DNA of 64,000 nt from Butyriboletus loyo (lineage: Eukaryota > Basidiomycota > Agaricomycetes > Boletales > Boletaceae): assembly GCA_038093515.1 (NCBI GenBank), contig JBBPSI010000062.1, forward strand, positions 62,001 to 126,000. Reading direction: 5' to 3'. Positions 1 to 10,481 of this stretch are shown here, one piece after another. Every line of letters starts with the position of its first letter. Positions within the stretch are counted from its first letter, which is position 1. The translations under genes were made by a program, and so were the position numbers. A model generated the notes under the pieces. That model was given only the letters and a program-made list of their open reading frames with translations. It had not been told where the DNA came from and searched no databases.

Positions 1-1056
1 CAATGTAGCCATATGCAGGGACGCCGAGTCGTATCTGGGATGCAGGAAAGCCGGCCGATGTCCAGGATTCCAGAGCGGCCACGGCGTTCTGGTTGGGCTG
101 GGAGGAATTGCCGCAGCCGTCGGAGAGAGGGGCGTTTGGCCCTGGGGGCTGCCGGGCTAGAGTGAGGGTGAGGTGTGACCAAGTGTGTTCTTGCTCTTAA
201 ATGGAGTCATTGTCAGACAGAGGGTGTCCTCTAGCAGGTTCGGTCGGGTTAGGGTGTTCGCATCGAGTGGGAGTGTCAATGGAGGCTTTAAATCGAGTGA
301 GGGGTGAGTAATTGGGTGTGAGTGAAGGGCATGGGAGAAATGAGCGTACTCCCATAGGTGTCATAGTTCATGAGGGTGATCCAGTTGACAACCTTGGCGA
401 AAGCAGATACGTCCTTCATCGGTTGACCGTCTGGGCCAGCAAAGGGGGAGTCTTGTACAGCAGCGGATATCATGGCACCTGGAGGGAGCTTCTGTCGAAG
501 GTCTTTGAAGAACTCGAGCATGTTAATGGAATCGGTGGGACTCTTGTTGTTTCCCTGTTGGCCGACTTGACCCGGGTACTCCCAATCGATGTCGATGCCG
601 TCAAGATCGTAAAGCCTGTAGGTTTTGAGGATGTTGTCGGCAAAGACGTTTCTGTTCTGCGGGGTTGCGACTGCGTTTGAAAAGTACCTGGTGGAGGCGT
701 GAGGGGGTGAAATTGATAAGGGGCGACGGGACTGGCCTGCTGCCGGTCCAGCCACCGATGCTGAGCGAGACCGTTGACCCAGCGGCATGTGCCTGATTGA
801 CGAGTTGTGCGAGCAAGGTGCGTGCGTTATCGGAGTCATATTGTAGCTCTTGGTTCTGGTCAGGGTAAGCGAAAGCAAAGATGAGGGCTTCGAATAGGGC
901 ATAATCGATGGACTTTGGAGGTGCCCAGTCCGGATAATAGGCGATGATGCGGGGATCGTGAGGTGCTCTGGGATGCAAGGAGTGTGTGGGTGAGGAAGGA
1001 AGGGCGAAGGAAAGGAGGGGAAAGACTGCACAAGCGACAAGCATGAATGAGAACAT
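1..1056 (-). CDS. GH18 chitinase, secreted, 3' end outside window
   Basis: Glycoside hydrolase family 18 enzyme hydrolysing beta-1,4 links of chitin, predicted secreted. Exons read 1056-737, 687-350 and 156-1; the C-terminus lies beyond the left edge. The protein starts with a hydrophobic signal peptide (MFSFMLVACAVFPLLSF), followed by a GGWTGS strand motif and the catalytic DGIDIDWEYPG signature (DxxDxDxE; acid Glu near residue 143). The ATG at 1056 was chosen because it directly precedes the signal peptide. Intron 736-688 has a GC donor (AG|GCCAGT): only this junction restores GGWTGSRYFS. Intron 349-157 is long for this genome (193 nt). The family and active site are certain; substrate and biological role (nutrition or wall remodelling) are inferred. 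Confidence 0.9.
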
Positions 1057-2580
1057 GGTGATGGGGAGGGAGGATGGGAGGTGTTGATTTGTAGGGTGGG
1101 CCAGCCACTGAAGGAGGGGACGGGGCTGACATGGATGCAACGACTCGACTCGGATTCGAAGCGAGACTGACTTCGGAGTCACCGCCACATGATCGCTCCG
1201 ATATAAATCCATCCTTCGTCCTCGTCCTCGTCCTCGTCCTCATCTCTTCATCCATGTCCTTCTCTTCTCCTCCTCCTTCTCCTCCTCCCCCAATGCCGTC
1301 CCCCGTCCTCGTCCCAAAACCCCTCCCTTCTCCGCCCCCCTTTACAAAATCCACCCGTCGTCCCCAGATCCCTCTGTCCCTTAACCACGCCCTCTCTCGT
1401 CACGTCCTCCACCGCGCCCCCAGCACACCACGCTTCCCCCATCACGCGCCCAAGGCAGAGAACAAGCGTCGCCCTTCTTCGTCCCCTCGCACGCACTCTC
1501 AACCCCCATCTCGCTGCCGTTCCCCGCCACCCAGCCCCGCCATCCGCTCCCCGCCTCCCCCAGTCCCACCCATTCCTGCCTTTCTCCTCACCACAAACCA
1601 CTCCGTCATCAGGCCACCACGTCGACCATCCGCCCCAAATCACGTCTCTGCCTTTGACCTCTATCTTGATCATCCGAGGGTCCCCCCGAACATGTGCTGC
1701 GAATCACAAGCCGGTGGCGCGCTTACTTGCGTGCAGTTTTTCGCCGTGCACGACCCGACGGGACAGTGCCATTCTTGATCATCCTCAGCACCACCTAACG
1801 CTCGTTCCCTTGCCATGCGCGATTGTATCATCTCTCCACCGAGTGCCGTGTTGTACTACTGTACTTCAACCTCGATGCTTTATCATTTCGCTCATCCTCA
1901 CTCCTCAACCGCTGTCCATCACTTGCTCTCAACAGTCTTTTCGCTTCGTACAACTATCTCGTGTATAATCACCTCACCACCCGCATTCCTTCATTCACCT
2001 TAACATTGGTCTTAATCATCCTCCTCCTAATCTCAATCCTGCTATTACATACTTTGCACCACCTCAAAAACCTATTTCTAGTAAAATCCCATCCATGTAG
2101 TTGGCCTGTCGCACCTCATTTAAAATCCCATTGCCGAACTCCCCAGCCTTGGCATTAATTCCAGTCCAACAACCACGGTATGATCGGTGCGTGTGCTGTC
2201 AATGCCTCGCATCTCCGAACAGACGAGGATCCGTGGCGCATCAGAACTCCTCGAAGTCCCAGGGGAAACGCGTTAATAAGATTCACCCCACTGTACCTGG
2301 ATGAGAATCCATCCACAGGATGTTGATGAGTGCCCTACATGCCCCGTATGGGTATGGCTATCAAGCGCCAGCCATGTCCTGTCCGACTATTCCATAAATA
2401 TATTGTTTAGCCCAAAACAACTTGGGGCGACGGTAGGTTACGGATACAGGACTAGAAGAGAGTTTGTCAGCTAAGGATAAAAACAAATCGACGTAAAGAA
2501 TGTTTTTTCATACCAAATACAGTATGTTAGGCCGGGCCGCGTCCCATCCAAGATGCAAAGGTGAGAAAAGAACAACAGTC
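1057..2580. other. Intergenic region with C/T-rich strand, no supported gene
   Basis: This 1.5 kb lies upstream of the chitinase gene and downstream of the WTAP-like gene. The + strand from about 1205 to 1600 is strongly C/T-rich and includes a short (TCCTCG)n repeat. Long ORFs there are Pro/Ser- or Gly/Arg-rich on opposite strands, as expected from composition alone. A TATAAAT/TTTATAT element at about 1200 is roughly 145 nt upstream of the chitinase ATG and could be its TATA box. Nothing else in 1700-2500 has a recognisable domain or splice pattern. Confidence 0.6.
1217..1240. repeat. Short hexanucleotide tandem repeat (TCGTCC)n
   Basis: About four copies of a TCGTCC/CTCGTC unit lie on the pyrimidine-rich strand upstream of the chitinase gene. 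It is a simple sequence repeat and is likely length-polymorphic between strains. Confidence 0.7.
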
Positions 2581-3752
2581 TTAAAGTCCCATTCTTTCTG
2601 CCAGCGTCCGATCCCCACCCGCGTATGGGTGATTGTACCCACGATTTCTGCGGCCTGCGCCACCACCGCCTCCTGTACCATTTCGCCGCGAAAATCGATC
2701 TCGGTCTCGGTCGCGTTCTCGATCCCTTTCTCGATCGCGCTCACGGTCTCGAGGACGGTCCTTCTCGCGCTGACGCGGACGGTCCCTCTCTTGAGGAGAA
2801 CGCGGTCGAGTACGTGAATCTTCGTCCACTTCCATCTTCGTGTTGCTTTTGGGACGAATCTCGGATGGCGAGATGCGAGGCGAATGAGAAGGCTCATGCT
2901 TGACTGAGGTATGTGTTTTCGACGGGGGAAGCGACACAGTCGACTGAGCTGGCGATACCTTGGCATCAGAGAGACGTGGTTTCTTGTGTGCTCTAGGCCC
3001 TGTCGGAGGTGGCTTGGATAATCCATTGGTGGCCAGCGGTGGATGCGGCGGTGGATGGTATGAATCACGAGACGGCAGATGGTGTACTTGCGAATTAATC
3101 TGCTTCTGCCGCAGGTAAGATTGGAAGCTTTGGTACGACTTATCCAATTCAGTCCTAAGATCCGAATAGGTGAATATCTGCGAAAACTGGGGTCACGGTG
3201 ATAGCTTACGAGAGGGATGTGATGACTTGATGGGACTCTGAGAAAAGCTTGCAGTTAGCATGAGCATGTCTCAATACGAGGAATGGTCACCTCGGAGTCC
3301 ACTCTCTAGTCTATCCACCACACGTCGGAGTCCCCGTACCTCCTCTTTCAATTTCCCAGTTTCACCGTGTTTCAGCAGGTCGTACAACTCATCGTTCTCA
3401 TCCTGGAGCAAGCGTACGCGTTGAGTCAACGCAGCACTGACCGTGCTTGTGGACGAAGAACCAGTGAGTGCACCGCTCGAGGCCGCCTTGTTGACGTGCG
3501 ACAATAGCACAGACACCAGTGTAGGGGGTAACGTAATAGGATCCGACGTGGACGGTTGGGGTTGTACGGTCAGAAACTGGCGAAGTCGTGAAATCTCGGT
3601 CTGTGAGAGTTAGGAAGGAGGTCAACAGACGACCCAAGGAGGCATGGGCGCTCCCGAGTGGTCATTGGTCTCACCGTGAGTTCCGCAACTTGTGCATCTC
3701 GTTTTCTAAGAGCAGTCTCAAGCTCTATCTCTCTTTGTGTGGGCAAATCCAT
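2581..3752 (-). CDS. WTAP/Mum2-like coiled-coil protein of the m6A methyltransferase complex
   Basis: Predicted 329 aa; exons 3752-3675, 3600-3291, 3237-3210 (only 28 nt) and 3154-2581, phases consistent. The N-terminal half is a coiled coil containing a block very like WTAP: ENDELYDLLKHGETGKLKEE followed by ESHQVITSLSTELDKSY. The C-terminus carries Arg-Asp/Arg-Glu repeats (about residues 265-298) and a Gly/Arg-rich end, typical of nuclear splicing-speckle proteins. In animals WTAP, and in yeast Mum2, anchors the METTL3/Ime4 adenosine methyltransferase; here that role is inferred from similarity. The ATG at 3752 is the first in frame; reading further upstream meets no other ATG before a stop. 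Alternative: a splicing-associated coiled-coil protein without m6A function. Confidence 0.72.
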
Positions 3753-4347
3753 GACCAGGCGGACGGACAAGTGATACGGGTGAACCTGTGCGAGGAGGAC
3801 GACGCCGCTGTGTGGTGGCAAGACCTAACGCGCCCTCTTCCACTTTGAGTTCATGCCGTAAATGGTAGTTGGTGGCTGTGAACTTTAACTACCCACTGGT
3901 CAATATTGTTTTCGTCCCGCTCTGGCATGAAGTCAGAGTCAAATGGACATTGCGGACGATGTCTATCGCTGTCCTGATCTATCAACTGAGTAGATTTTTA
4001 CATCGTGAAAGTTCTCTGCTTACTTATTTCTCATGTCTTCCCTTGGTGACCTTTAGACTAGTAGGGGTTGCCCCCCAGCCCGGGAGGTTTTCTCGCTCGC
4101 ATGATGTTGCGTATGTAAGGAACTATCTTGTAAATCACTTCTTCTGCTACCACTGAATTGTTCCGCCATTGACCGGTGACCAGTCATTTTGTTTGACTAG
4201 AACTGGAGTGACCGCAAAAGCGCTGCGTGAAATCTCGCCGGGAAAGATGGTGGTACAATTGTGACATCATCTCACGTGTCCCTACCTCGAGCACGGTTTC
4301 AGTCCAAGTGCAAAATGCTCAACATCTCTCTTTCCTTCCATCCCACC
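3753..4347. promoter_or_regulatory. Divergent intergenic region, WTAP-like / photolyase
   Basis: Shared 595-nt upstream region of two divergent genes. A CACGTG E-box/G-box lies at 4273-4278, about 70 nt before the photolyase ATG. Around 4170-4200 several TGAC/GTCA half sites cluster. No ORF with family similarity was seen. Regulatory meaning is inferred only. Confidence 0.45.
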
Positions 4348-6517
4348 ATGTTAAAGAGACCTCACAGTCCGAGTCCGGCTAGCACGTCAAAGAAGGGAAG
4401 GACTGCTCGTCCATTCACGCCCCGAAAAGTCGCCACGGCAGAGGCAGCGGCGGCGGCCCAAGCCAACCCCCCTTTCCTCAGATTACTCGCCGAAATGCGC
4501 AATGTGGTCCAAAATCCACAGCCCGGGAAATCGATAGTCTATTGGATGCGAATGAGTGATTTGCGCAGTAAGTTGGTTCACTATGGGATATGAGGCCCTC
4601 GTCGTTGAAACACCTCCAATCATTGGCAGTCGTGGACAACAGAGCGCTCGCAGCAGCGTCTAAAAAAGCTGCCCAGAACAAGAAACCGCTCATAGTGCTC
4701 TTCTTGCTCAGCCCCCAGGACTACATTGCTCACGATAGGAGTAAGCGGAGAATCGACTTTGTTCTTCGCAGTTTGTCGGAGATCAAGGTAATAGTTTGGT
4801 TCTAAATCATTGCGGTGGCGAGCTTGCTTACAGAATGTAGAAATCACTCGCGGAACTTGATATTCCTCTATACACGGCGTCACACACTCCTCGAGATACA
4901 GTTTCTTTAAAAGTCATTTCACTTCTCGAATCTTTCCAATGCACCAGCATGTTTGCCAACATGGAATACGAAGTAGACGAACTCAGGCGTGACCTGAAAG
5001 TCCTTGCTCTATCAAAGGAGAAGGGTATCCAGCCACATTACTTCCATGATAGGTGTATTATTGAGCCCGGCGTTATCAAAACAAAAGACGGAAAGGCTCA
5101 TACGGTACGAGTATCTGTCGCGCCATGCTATCATATTCACTTTAAACTGCGTAGGTTTACTCTCCTTACCAAAGAATCTGGATTGCGAAGCTCAATGAGA
5201 AGATTAGTACATACCTCGAATGGTCTCCTCTGCCCGGGGCGAACCCGAGTTCTGTCCGCCAAGACCCAATTTTCGGCACGTTTTTCAACATACCAGTTCC
5301 CCACTCCGTTGAAGGCCTTGAATTAGACCCTACCGACAGAGACACAATGGTCAAGGTTTGGCCAGCAGGATCGGCTGCTGCTCAAGAGGTTGGGTTCAAC
5401 TCGTGTCTCCCCACCAAAGTTGACTGTCATCTGGGGCGTCCAGATACTTTCACGTTTTCTCAACACAAAAGCAAGGACGTCACAGTTGGGTACAGCAGAC
5501 CCGTTGGCGGATGGCGCCGAACCATCGGATAAACGGACTCGCATCTTGATGTATGCAGAACAAAGAGACAAGGGTGATCAAGATACGACTTCCAGACTCA
5601 GTCCTTACCTATCGGCTGGCGTCATATCACCACGGGAATGTATTCGGGCGACGATGACTCTAGCTGGACTGAAGAAAGTAGACTCTGGGCGGACCACGGG
5701 AATTGGTCGCTGGGTCCAGGAACTTGGTACGTGCGGTTTTACGATATTGGATTCCATTTTTTTTCATATGTTATCCAGCCTGGAGAGATTTCTATGTGAA
5801 TGTGTTAGCAAACTTTCCTCGAGTATCGATGGGGCAGCCATTCCAGGAGAAGTTTGCGGGCGCAAGGTGGGAGGTCAACGAAGAACATCTTGCTGCATGG
5901 AAGCAAGGAAAGACTGGAATCCCTATCGTCGACGCGGCCATGCGGCAAATGAACGAGATGGGTAATTTATGCTAGGAGTTTGACGCTCGGTGACGTGTCT
6001 AACGTGTTCTCCAGGCTGGATGCACAACCGGATGCGAATGATCGTCGCGATGTTCCTGTCCAAAGATTTGATGTTAGATTGGCGATTGGGGGAACAGGCA
6101 AGCCTGCTCTAACATTCTCTTCCACCGCGCGTAATTTGCCAACCTCGTGAAAAGTACTTCATGGAACAACTGGTTGACGGTGATCTAGCCAGTAACAATG
6201 GCGGATGGCAATGGAGTGCATCCACTGGTGTTGACCCTGCACCTTATTTTCGCATCTTCAATCCATACACGCAGAGTTCAAAGGCAGATCCGACGGGTGA
6301 TTACATCCGGAAGTATGTTCCTGAACTGAAGAACCTACGAGGGCCAGGTAACGGTTTCCGTATCTTGGAAAATACATTGGCTCAACCTCACGAAATAGAG
6401 ATTCACAGCCCCCCCGTAAAGGTTGCCGATAAGTTGGGATATCCAAGGCCCATTGTTGAACATGCGGAGGTTAGGAAGAGGGCGATCAGAAGGTATAAGA
6501 ATCCGGGTCAAGAGTGA
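4348..6517 (+). CDS. PHR1: Class I CPD DNA photolyase (deoxyribodipyrimidine photolyase)
   Basis: Predicted 595 aa, light-driven, FAD-dependent repair of cyclobutane pyrimidine dimers. Exons: 4348-4567, 4630-4787, 4841-5104, 5155-5388, 5444-5726, 5779-5961, 6015-6097 and 6155-6517. The N-terminal 70 residues are basic and Ala/Pro-rich, plausibly a nuclear or mitochondrial targeting region. The antenna domain starts at [12 protein letters not shown]. The C-terminal FAD domain holds [35 protein letters not shown] and [14 protein letters not shown], the class I signature with the Trp/Met environment of CPD enzymes. Intron 6098-6154 has a GC donor (CAG|GCAAGC). The ATG at 4348 was preferred over one at 4315 because the protein reads more naturally from it. 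Confidence 0.95.
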
Positions 6518-6680
6518 ACAATTTACGGAGTATCCATGGGTTGTTGAGTGTACAGTACAGAATCATGAGCGCTTGAGCTACCAAAAAAGGCATTCTAGAT
6601 GGTGTGCTGCTCGCTTGACTCGCAGTCATTGACCACGTTTGAGCAGCGTGGGTCGACCCAAACCAGGTTTCTCCGCGATC

Positions 6681-7639
6681 ATGGACGCAAAAATCAACTC
6701 TCTAGCATCGCGCGTGGTCGAATCGAACCGTGCGCAAGAGCAGATAGAAAATAACGACGACGACGACGACGCCATCTTCGCAGAACTGGAGGCCGAGATT
6801 GAGAACGCCGATTCAGCTGCATTCAGGGAGCATGGACTCGAACGACTCAAACTACAGTGTGTACTGCATTCGCTCCTCTGGATATCTGGTCAAAACTGAC
6901 ACATATATCCACCAGGGCTAGCAAGCTGAGAGAGATGAATAAAAATGCGCACGGGTCTTATACTGAAATCACCAATGAGAAAGAAGTCATTCGGATAAGC
7001 GGGTAAGTTTGTGGAAAAGAAAAGAAAGAAGGCTTCGTTGCGAAGACCTGATGCACCATCAGCGACGAACCTCGCTGCATAATACATTTCTACCACAACA
7101 ACTTTAGAAGATGTGAAATCATGGACAAGCATCTCGCCGTAAGCAGCACTTCGAGGTCCTCCTTATCCCCACTGACGGTACTCCTAGTAGAAATTGGCGC
7201 CAAAATACTTTGCTACGCGGTTCATTCGTGTATTTGTGGAGAACGTACCGTGGCTGGTCGAACGATTGTCCATCCAGGTCCTTCCGTGCGTGATGTGCTT
7301 CGTAGATGGTCTCTCGAAGGATCGGTGAGTTTCGGCTCGTCACTTTGGCTCGATTCTGACATTTGGTCGCGTTCTTCCAGTCTCATTGGATTCGAAGAAC
7401 TTGGAAACAGTGATGTGTTCGAAACTGCTGTTCTCGAACTCAGGCTTTCACAGAGTGGTGAACTAGTTTTTGCTAACCAAGATCTTATATTTTGTTTATT
7501 GATCTACCTCGAAATAGGCGTTCTGCAAAAGGCTGAGAATTCGTTCAATCAGACGTACTCTGTCAATCCTCGCGGGTCGGCCAGGGATAAACTCAGAAAG
7601 GGCAACGAGGACGATGAAGAATTTGATCTGTATGATTAG
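6681..7639 (+). CDS. PLP1: Phosducin-like / TXNDC9-family protein (Plp1-like)
   Basis: Predicted 223 aa; exons 6681-6856, 6916-7002, 7063-7138, 7191-7324, 7381-7457 and 7518-7639. An N-terminal helix and an acidic Asp run are followed by a thioredoxin fold: CIIHFYHNNFRRCEIMDKHL, then AKYFATRFIRVFVENVPWLVER and LIGFEELG. The CxxC redox pair is absent, as usual in this family, so it is a chaperone cofactor rather than a reductase. Family members help the CCT chaperonin fold tubulin/actin, or bind G-beta. The acidic C-terminus ends EEFDLYD. It lies in tandem 163 nt after the photolyase stop and 158 nt before DOM34. Confidence 0.87.
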
Positions 7640-7797
7640 CTTTGTCGTTGCTCTTGCTCGCCGAGTGGATGTTGGCGAGGTTCATGATCTGCTAGAGCGA
7701 GCATGAAGAATACATTCATGTGGTTGTACTACTTGTCGTATTGATTTCCTAATCGAGCGAGTTGCTGGGTTGGAGAGGGTCCTCGCATTCCGTCCTC

Positions 7798-9371
7798 ATG
7801 AAGCTCGTCACAAAGTACATCGACAAGAGCGGCACAGTGCGTCTGTAATTTTGTATCCAACTGCACGACTCACCAAAACAGGGCCATGTCACCCTTCGTC
7901 CTGAAGATGACGAAGACATGTGGCATCTGTATAATCTCATACAACAAAACGATTTAGTCAGAGCCCCTGCTATTCGGTACGAATCACGCTGAATCTTTTG
8001 TTGCGAGATTTGAATGATGAATGCAGACGAGTGCAGAACGTATCAGCGACCGGTTCCACCGAATCCCATCGGATCAGACTTAACCTCACGCTGCAAGTTT
8101 CCAAGGTGGAGTACTCTTCCTCTGGCGCCCAATCATCTACAGCAGATCAAGCGTCTTCGGGAAACTCGTCAACCTCTACTCCAGCTCCAACTACCGCTGC
8201 ACTCCATATATCTGGTCGAGTAACGTCCGAAAACGAACATGTCAGGATGGGGGCTTTCCACACCCTTGACATCGAGCCAAACCGTGATGTTCGAGTTGAA
8301 AAGATCGAGGGATGGGATAGCATAGCTCTCTCTCGCGTCAAAGAGTCCTGTATGCCTGGACGTGGGGCAGAAGTTGGTGCGGTCGTCTGTGGTGAAGGAA
8401 CCGCTGCATTTTGCCTGTTATCCCAGCATCTCACCGTCATCACACATCGACTCTCCGTACCCATACCGCGCAAAGCTTCTACACCGGGAACGTCCCAGCA
8501 CGAGAAAGCGATGGCAAAGTTCTACATGATGGTCTACGATGCGTTTGTCCGGCACATTCCTTTCAGCAATCCCAGTTTACGCGCCATAGTGTTCGCCAGC
8601 CCTGGCTGGCTTAGGGATACCGTCTATTCTACGATGATGAATGAAGCTGGGAAGCGAAGTGACAAGTTATTGGCCAAGTCCCTGCGCGAAAAGGGTCTCA
8701 AAGTTCATGTCAGTAGTGCACACGTCCACAGCTTAGTGGAGGTCTTGAAAAGTCCCGAGGTATGCTTCAGTCCCAATCGTAAGTCATTAACTCATAGGCA
8801 TATGTTGTAGATCGTCGCACAGTTGAAGGAGACGAAGTTTGCCCGTGAGGGTATTGTCCTAGACAAGTAAATTTCCTCCTCTGCGATTGAGTTGGATTCC
8901 TCAAATGTTATAGATTTTTCAAGATGTTAGGATCAGACGAAATGCGTGCATGGTACGGACCAGACCATGTTTGTTTAGCTGCAGATCGAGGGGCGGTCGG
9001 TACGCTTCTGATCTCTGACGGACTTTTCCGGTATGCGTCAATTTTTTTGGCCAAAGCAGTCGAGATAAAGAGGTTTCTGTAGTGCGAGTGATCCGAAGAC
9101 CAGGAAGCGGTACGTGTCGCTGGTTGAGAGCGTACAGCAGAAAGGGGCGGAAGTGGTGATCTTCTCTAGCATGCACGAGTCCGGTCAACGTGCGTACAGT
9201 GCTGGTGCAGCTGCAAAAGTGTCTAACCTTTCTGCAGAGCTAAATCAACTAACGGGAGTTGCTGCAATCCTAACTTATCCCCTTGACATTGAAGTCGTCG
9301 AGGCAGAAGAAAAGGAGACAGCTGAAGAGGCCGAGGGAGAGAGGCTAGAACAAGAGGGGGCAGTCGGGTAA
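7798..9371 (+). CDS. DOM34: Dom34/Pelota ribosome rescue factor
   Basis: Predicted 426 aa; exons 7798-7836, 7882-7976, 8027-8759, 8811-8866, 8914-9030, 9083-9189 and 9238-9371. With its GTPase partner Hbs1, Dom34 splits ribosomes stalled on mRNA (No-Go and Nonstop decay). The N-terminal Sm-like domain starts [12 protein letters not shown] and contains [15 protein letters not shown]. The central domain has no GGQ, as expected for Pelota rather than eRF1. The C-terminal domain includes [20 protein letters not shown] and [14 protein letters not shown] Ser/Thr-rich insertion (about residues 75-100) and an acidic tail rich in Glu distinguish this copy. Confidence 0.95.
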
Positions 9372-9473
9372 CGACCTCATCATCGGCGTCGGAATCACGT
9401 CGCATGCATCTTAATCATTATTTCTAGCACCAGCAGGCGAATTGAATTTTGGGTCTCTTCGAGTCTATGGATA

Positions 9474-10413
9474 TTATCTTGACAAGCGTCTTTCATAGGC
9501 TTCCCAGCCTGCAGCTCGGTATCTCTGCGCTTGCTTTTGAACCTCTCCCACATCGATGTTAAGACCAGTGCCAAAAATCCCCCTACCAACAATGATTACA
9601 TCGCACCCACAGTCTGTCACCACCTCAGCCGGCGTCCGATATTGTTGTCCCATGGCATCGCCCTTGACATCCAATCCGACACCAGGGGAGAAGATCAAGA
9701 AGTCCTCGTCACCGACATTGCCAGTCTCGCGTGCTCCGATGCCTTCCATTCGGTGTTGTGCGATGAATCCGATGACAAAGTCACATCGAGCCCGCGCCAT
9801 TCGAACCGCATCTTCCGTGTATGTGCCGGTCGTGAGAGCACCTTTTGAGCTCATCTCGGCAAGCAAAATCAGTCCTCTCTCGAGGGGCAGACCGACTGAT
9901 GCAAGGCCGGTGATGATGGAGGGACCTGGTACAGCATGCGCGTTTGTTATGTGTGCCCAACTTGCGATCTTGTAAACCCCACTGGAGTATTGGAGTGCGA
10001 CAGTATTACCTGGAGTAAAGCTTAGCACAGAGGGAAAACCAGCGGTTCTGCGGAGCCTCACCAATATCGGCGAACTTGCGATCCTCGAAGATCAAGAATT
10101 CATGCTTCCTGCCAAGTGCTTGCAACTCCTCGATGACGGATGGGTCGTAGTCTTCCAGGATGTCAATGTGTGTCTTATCGCCAGACTCGTGAGCAGGGCG
10201 TCAGTGACGAAAGAAAGCGCGATGTGCCTTTATGAGACAGACATAAGGTCCAACAGCGTCGATGATGGCAAGGAAATCCTTCTTTCGAGTGACATCAACG
10301 CTAACGGAAAGGTTGGTTCTTTTCTTCGCCATGAGACACAGAAGGGCTCGCGCAGCGGGATTGATGTGTTTTTGAGCACGATCTTCATAGCTGCGTAGAT
10401 GAGGCGACGACAT
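9474..10413 (-). CDS. URA3: Orotidine 5'-phosphate decarboxylase
   Basis: Predicted 277 aa; exons 10413-10228, 10173-10062 and 10009-9474. It converts OMP to UMP, the last step of de novo pyrimidine synthesis. The catalytic region [10 protein letters not shown] is intact (Lys near residue 95), as are VCLIKTHIDIL and [15 protein letters not shown]. The C-terminal phosphate-binding part includes [12 protein letters not shown]. Intron 10227-10174 has a GC donor (AAG|GCACAT); no GT donor in the area preserves LIKTHIDIL. The start codon lies only 68 nt from the PUS7 start on the other strand, so both genes share a minimal promoter. Confidence 0.96.
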
Positions 10414-10481
10414 GGCAAGAAAAGACACTTGCCAATCCCGACTTGATGTGGTCAAATCCGTGACTTCAACTCACTACTTTC
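10414..10481. promoter_or_regulatory. 68-nt bidirectional promoter, URA3 / PUS7
   Basis: The two start codons face away from each other with only 68 nt between them. Either transcription start sites lie within this interval, giving very short leaders, or the 5' UTRs overlap into the neighbouring coding sequence. No clear TATA box is visible. Confidence 0.6.

Noticed and set aside
312..680. 122-codon ORF antisense to the chitinase
   Set aside because: It is the shadow of the GH18 exon whose catalytic motif is on the minus strand.
1131..1778. 215-codon Pro/Ser-rich ORF on the plus strand
   Set aside because: It lies in C/T-rich DNA, overlaps opposite-strand ORFs of equal length and has no motif; composition explains it.
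2508..3068. Alternative minus-strand frame of 186 codons
   Set aside because: Overlaps the WTAP-like last exon, whose frame continues through four correctly phased exons.
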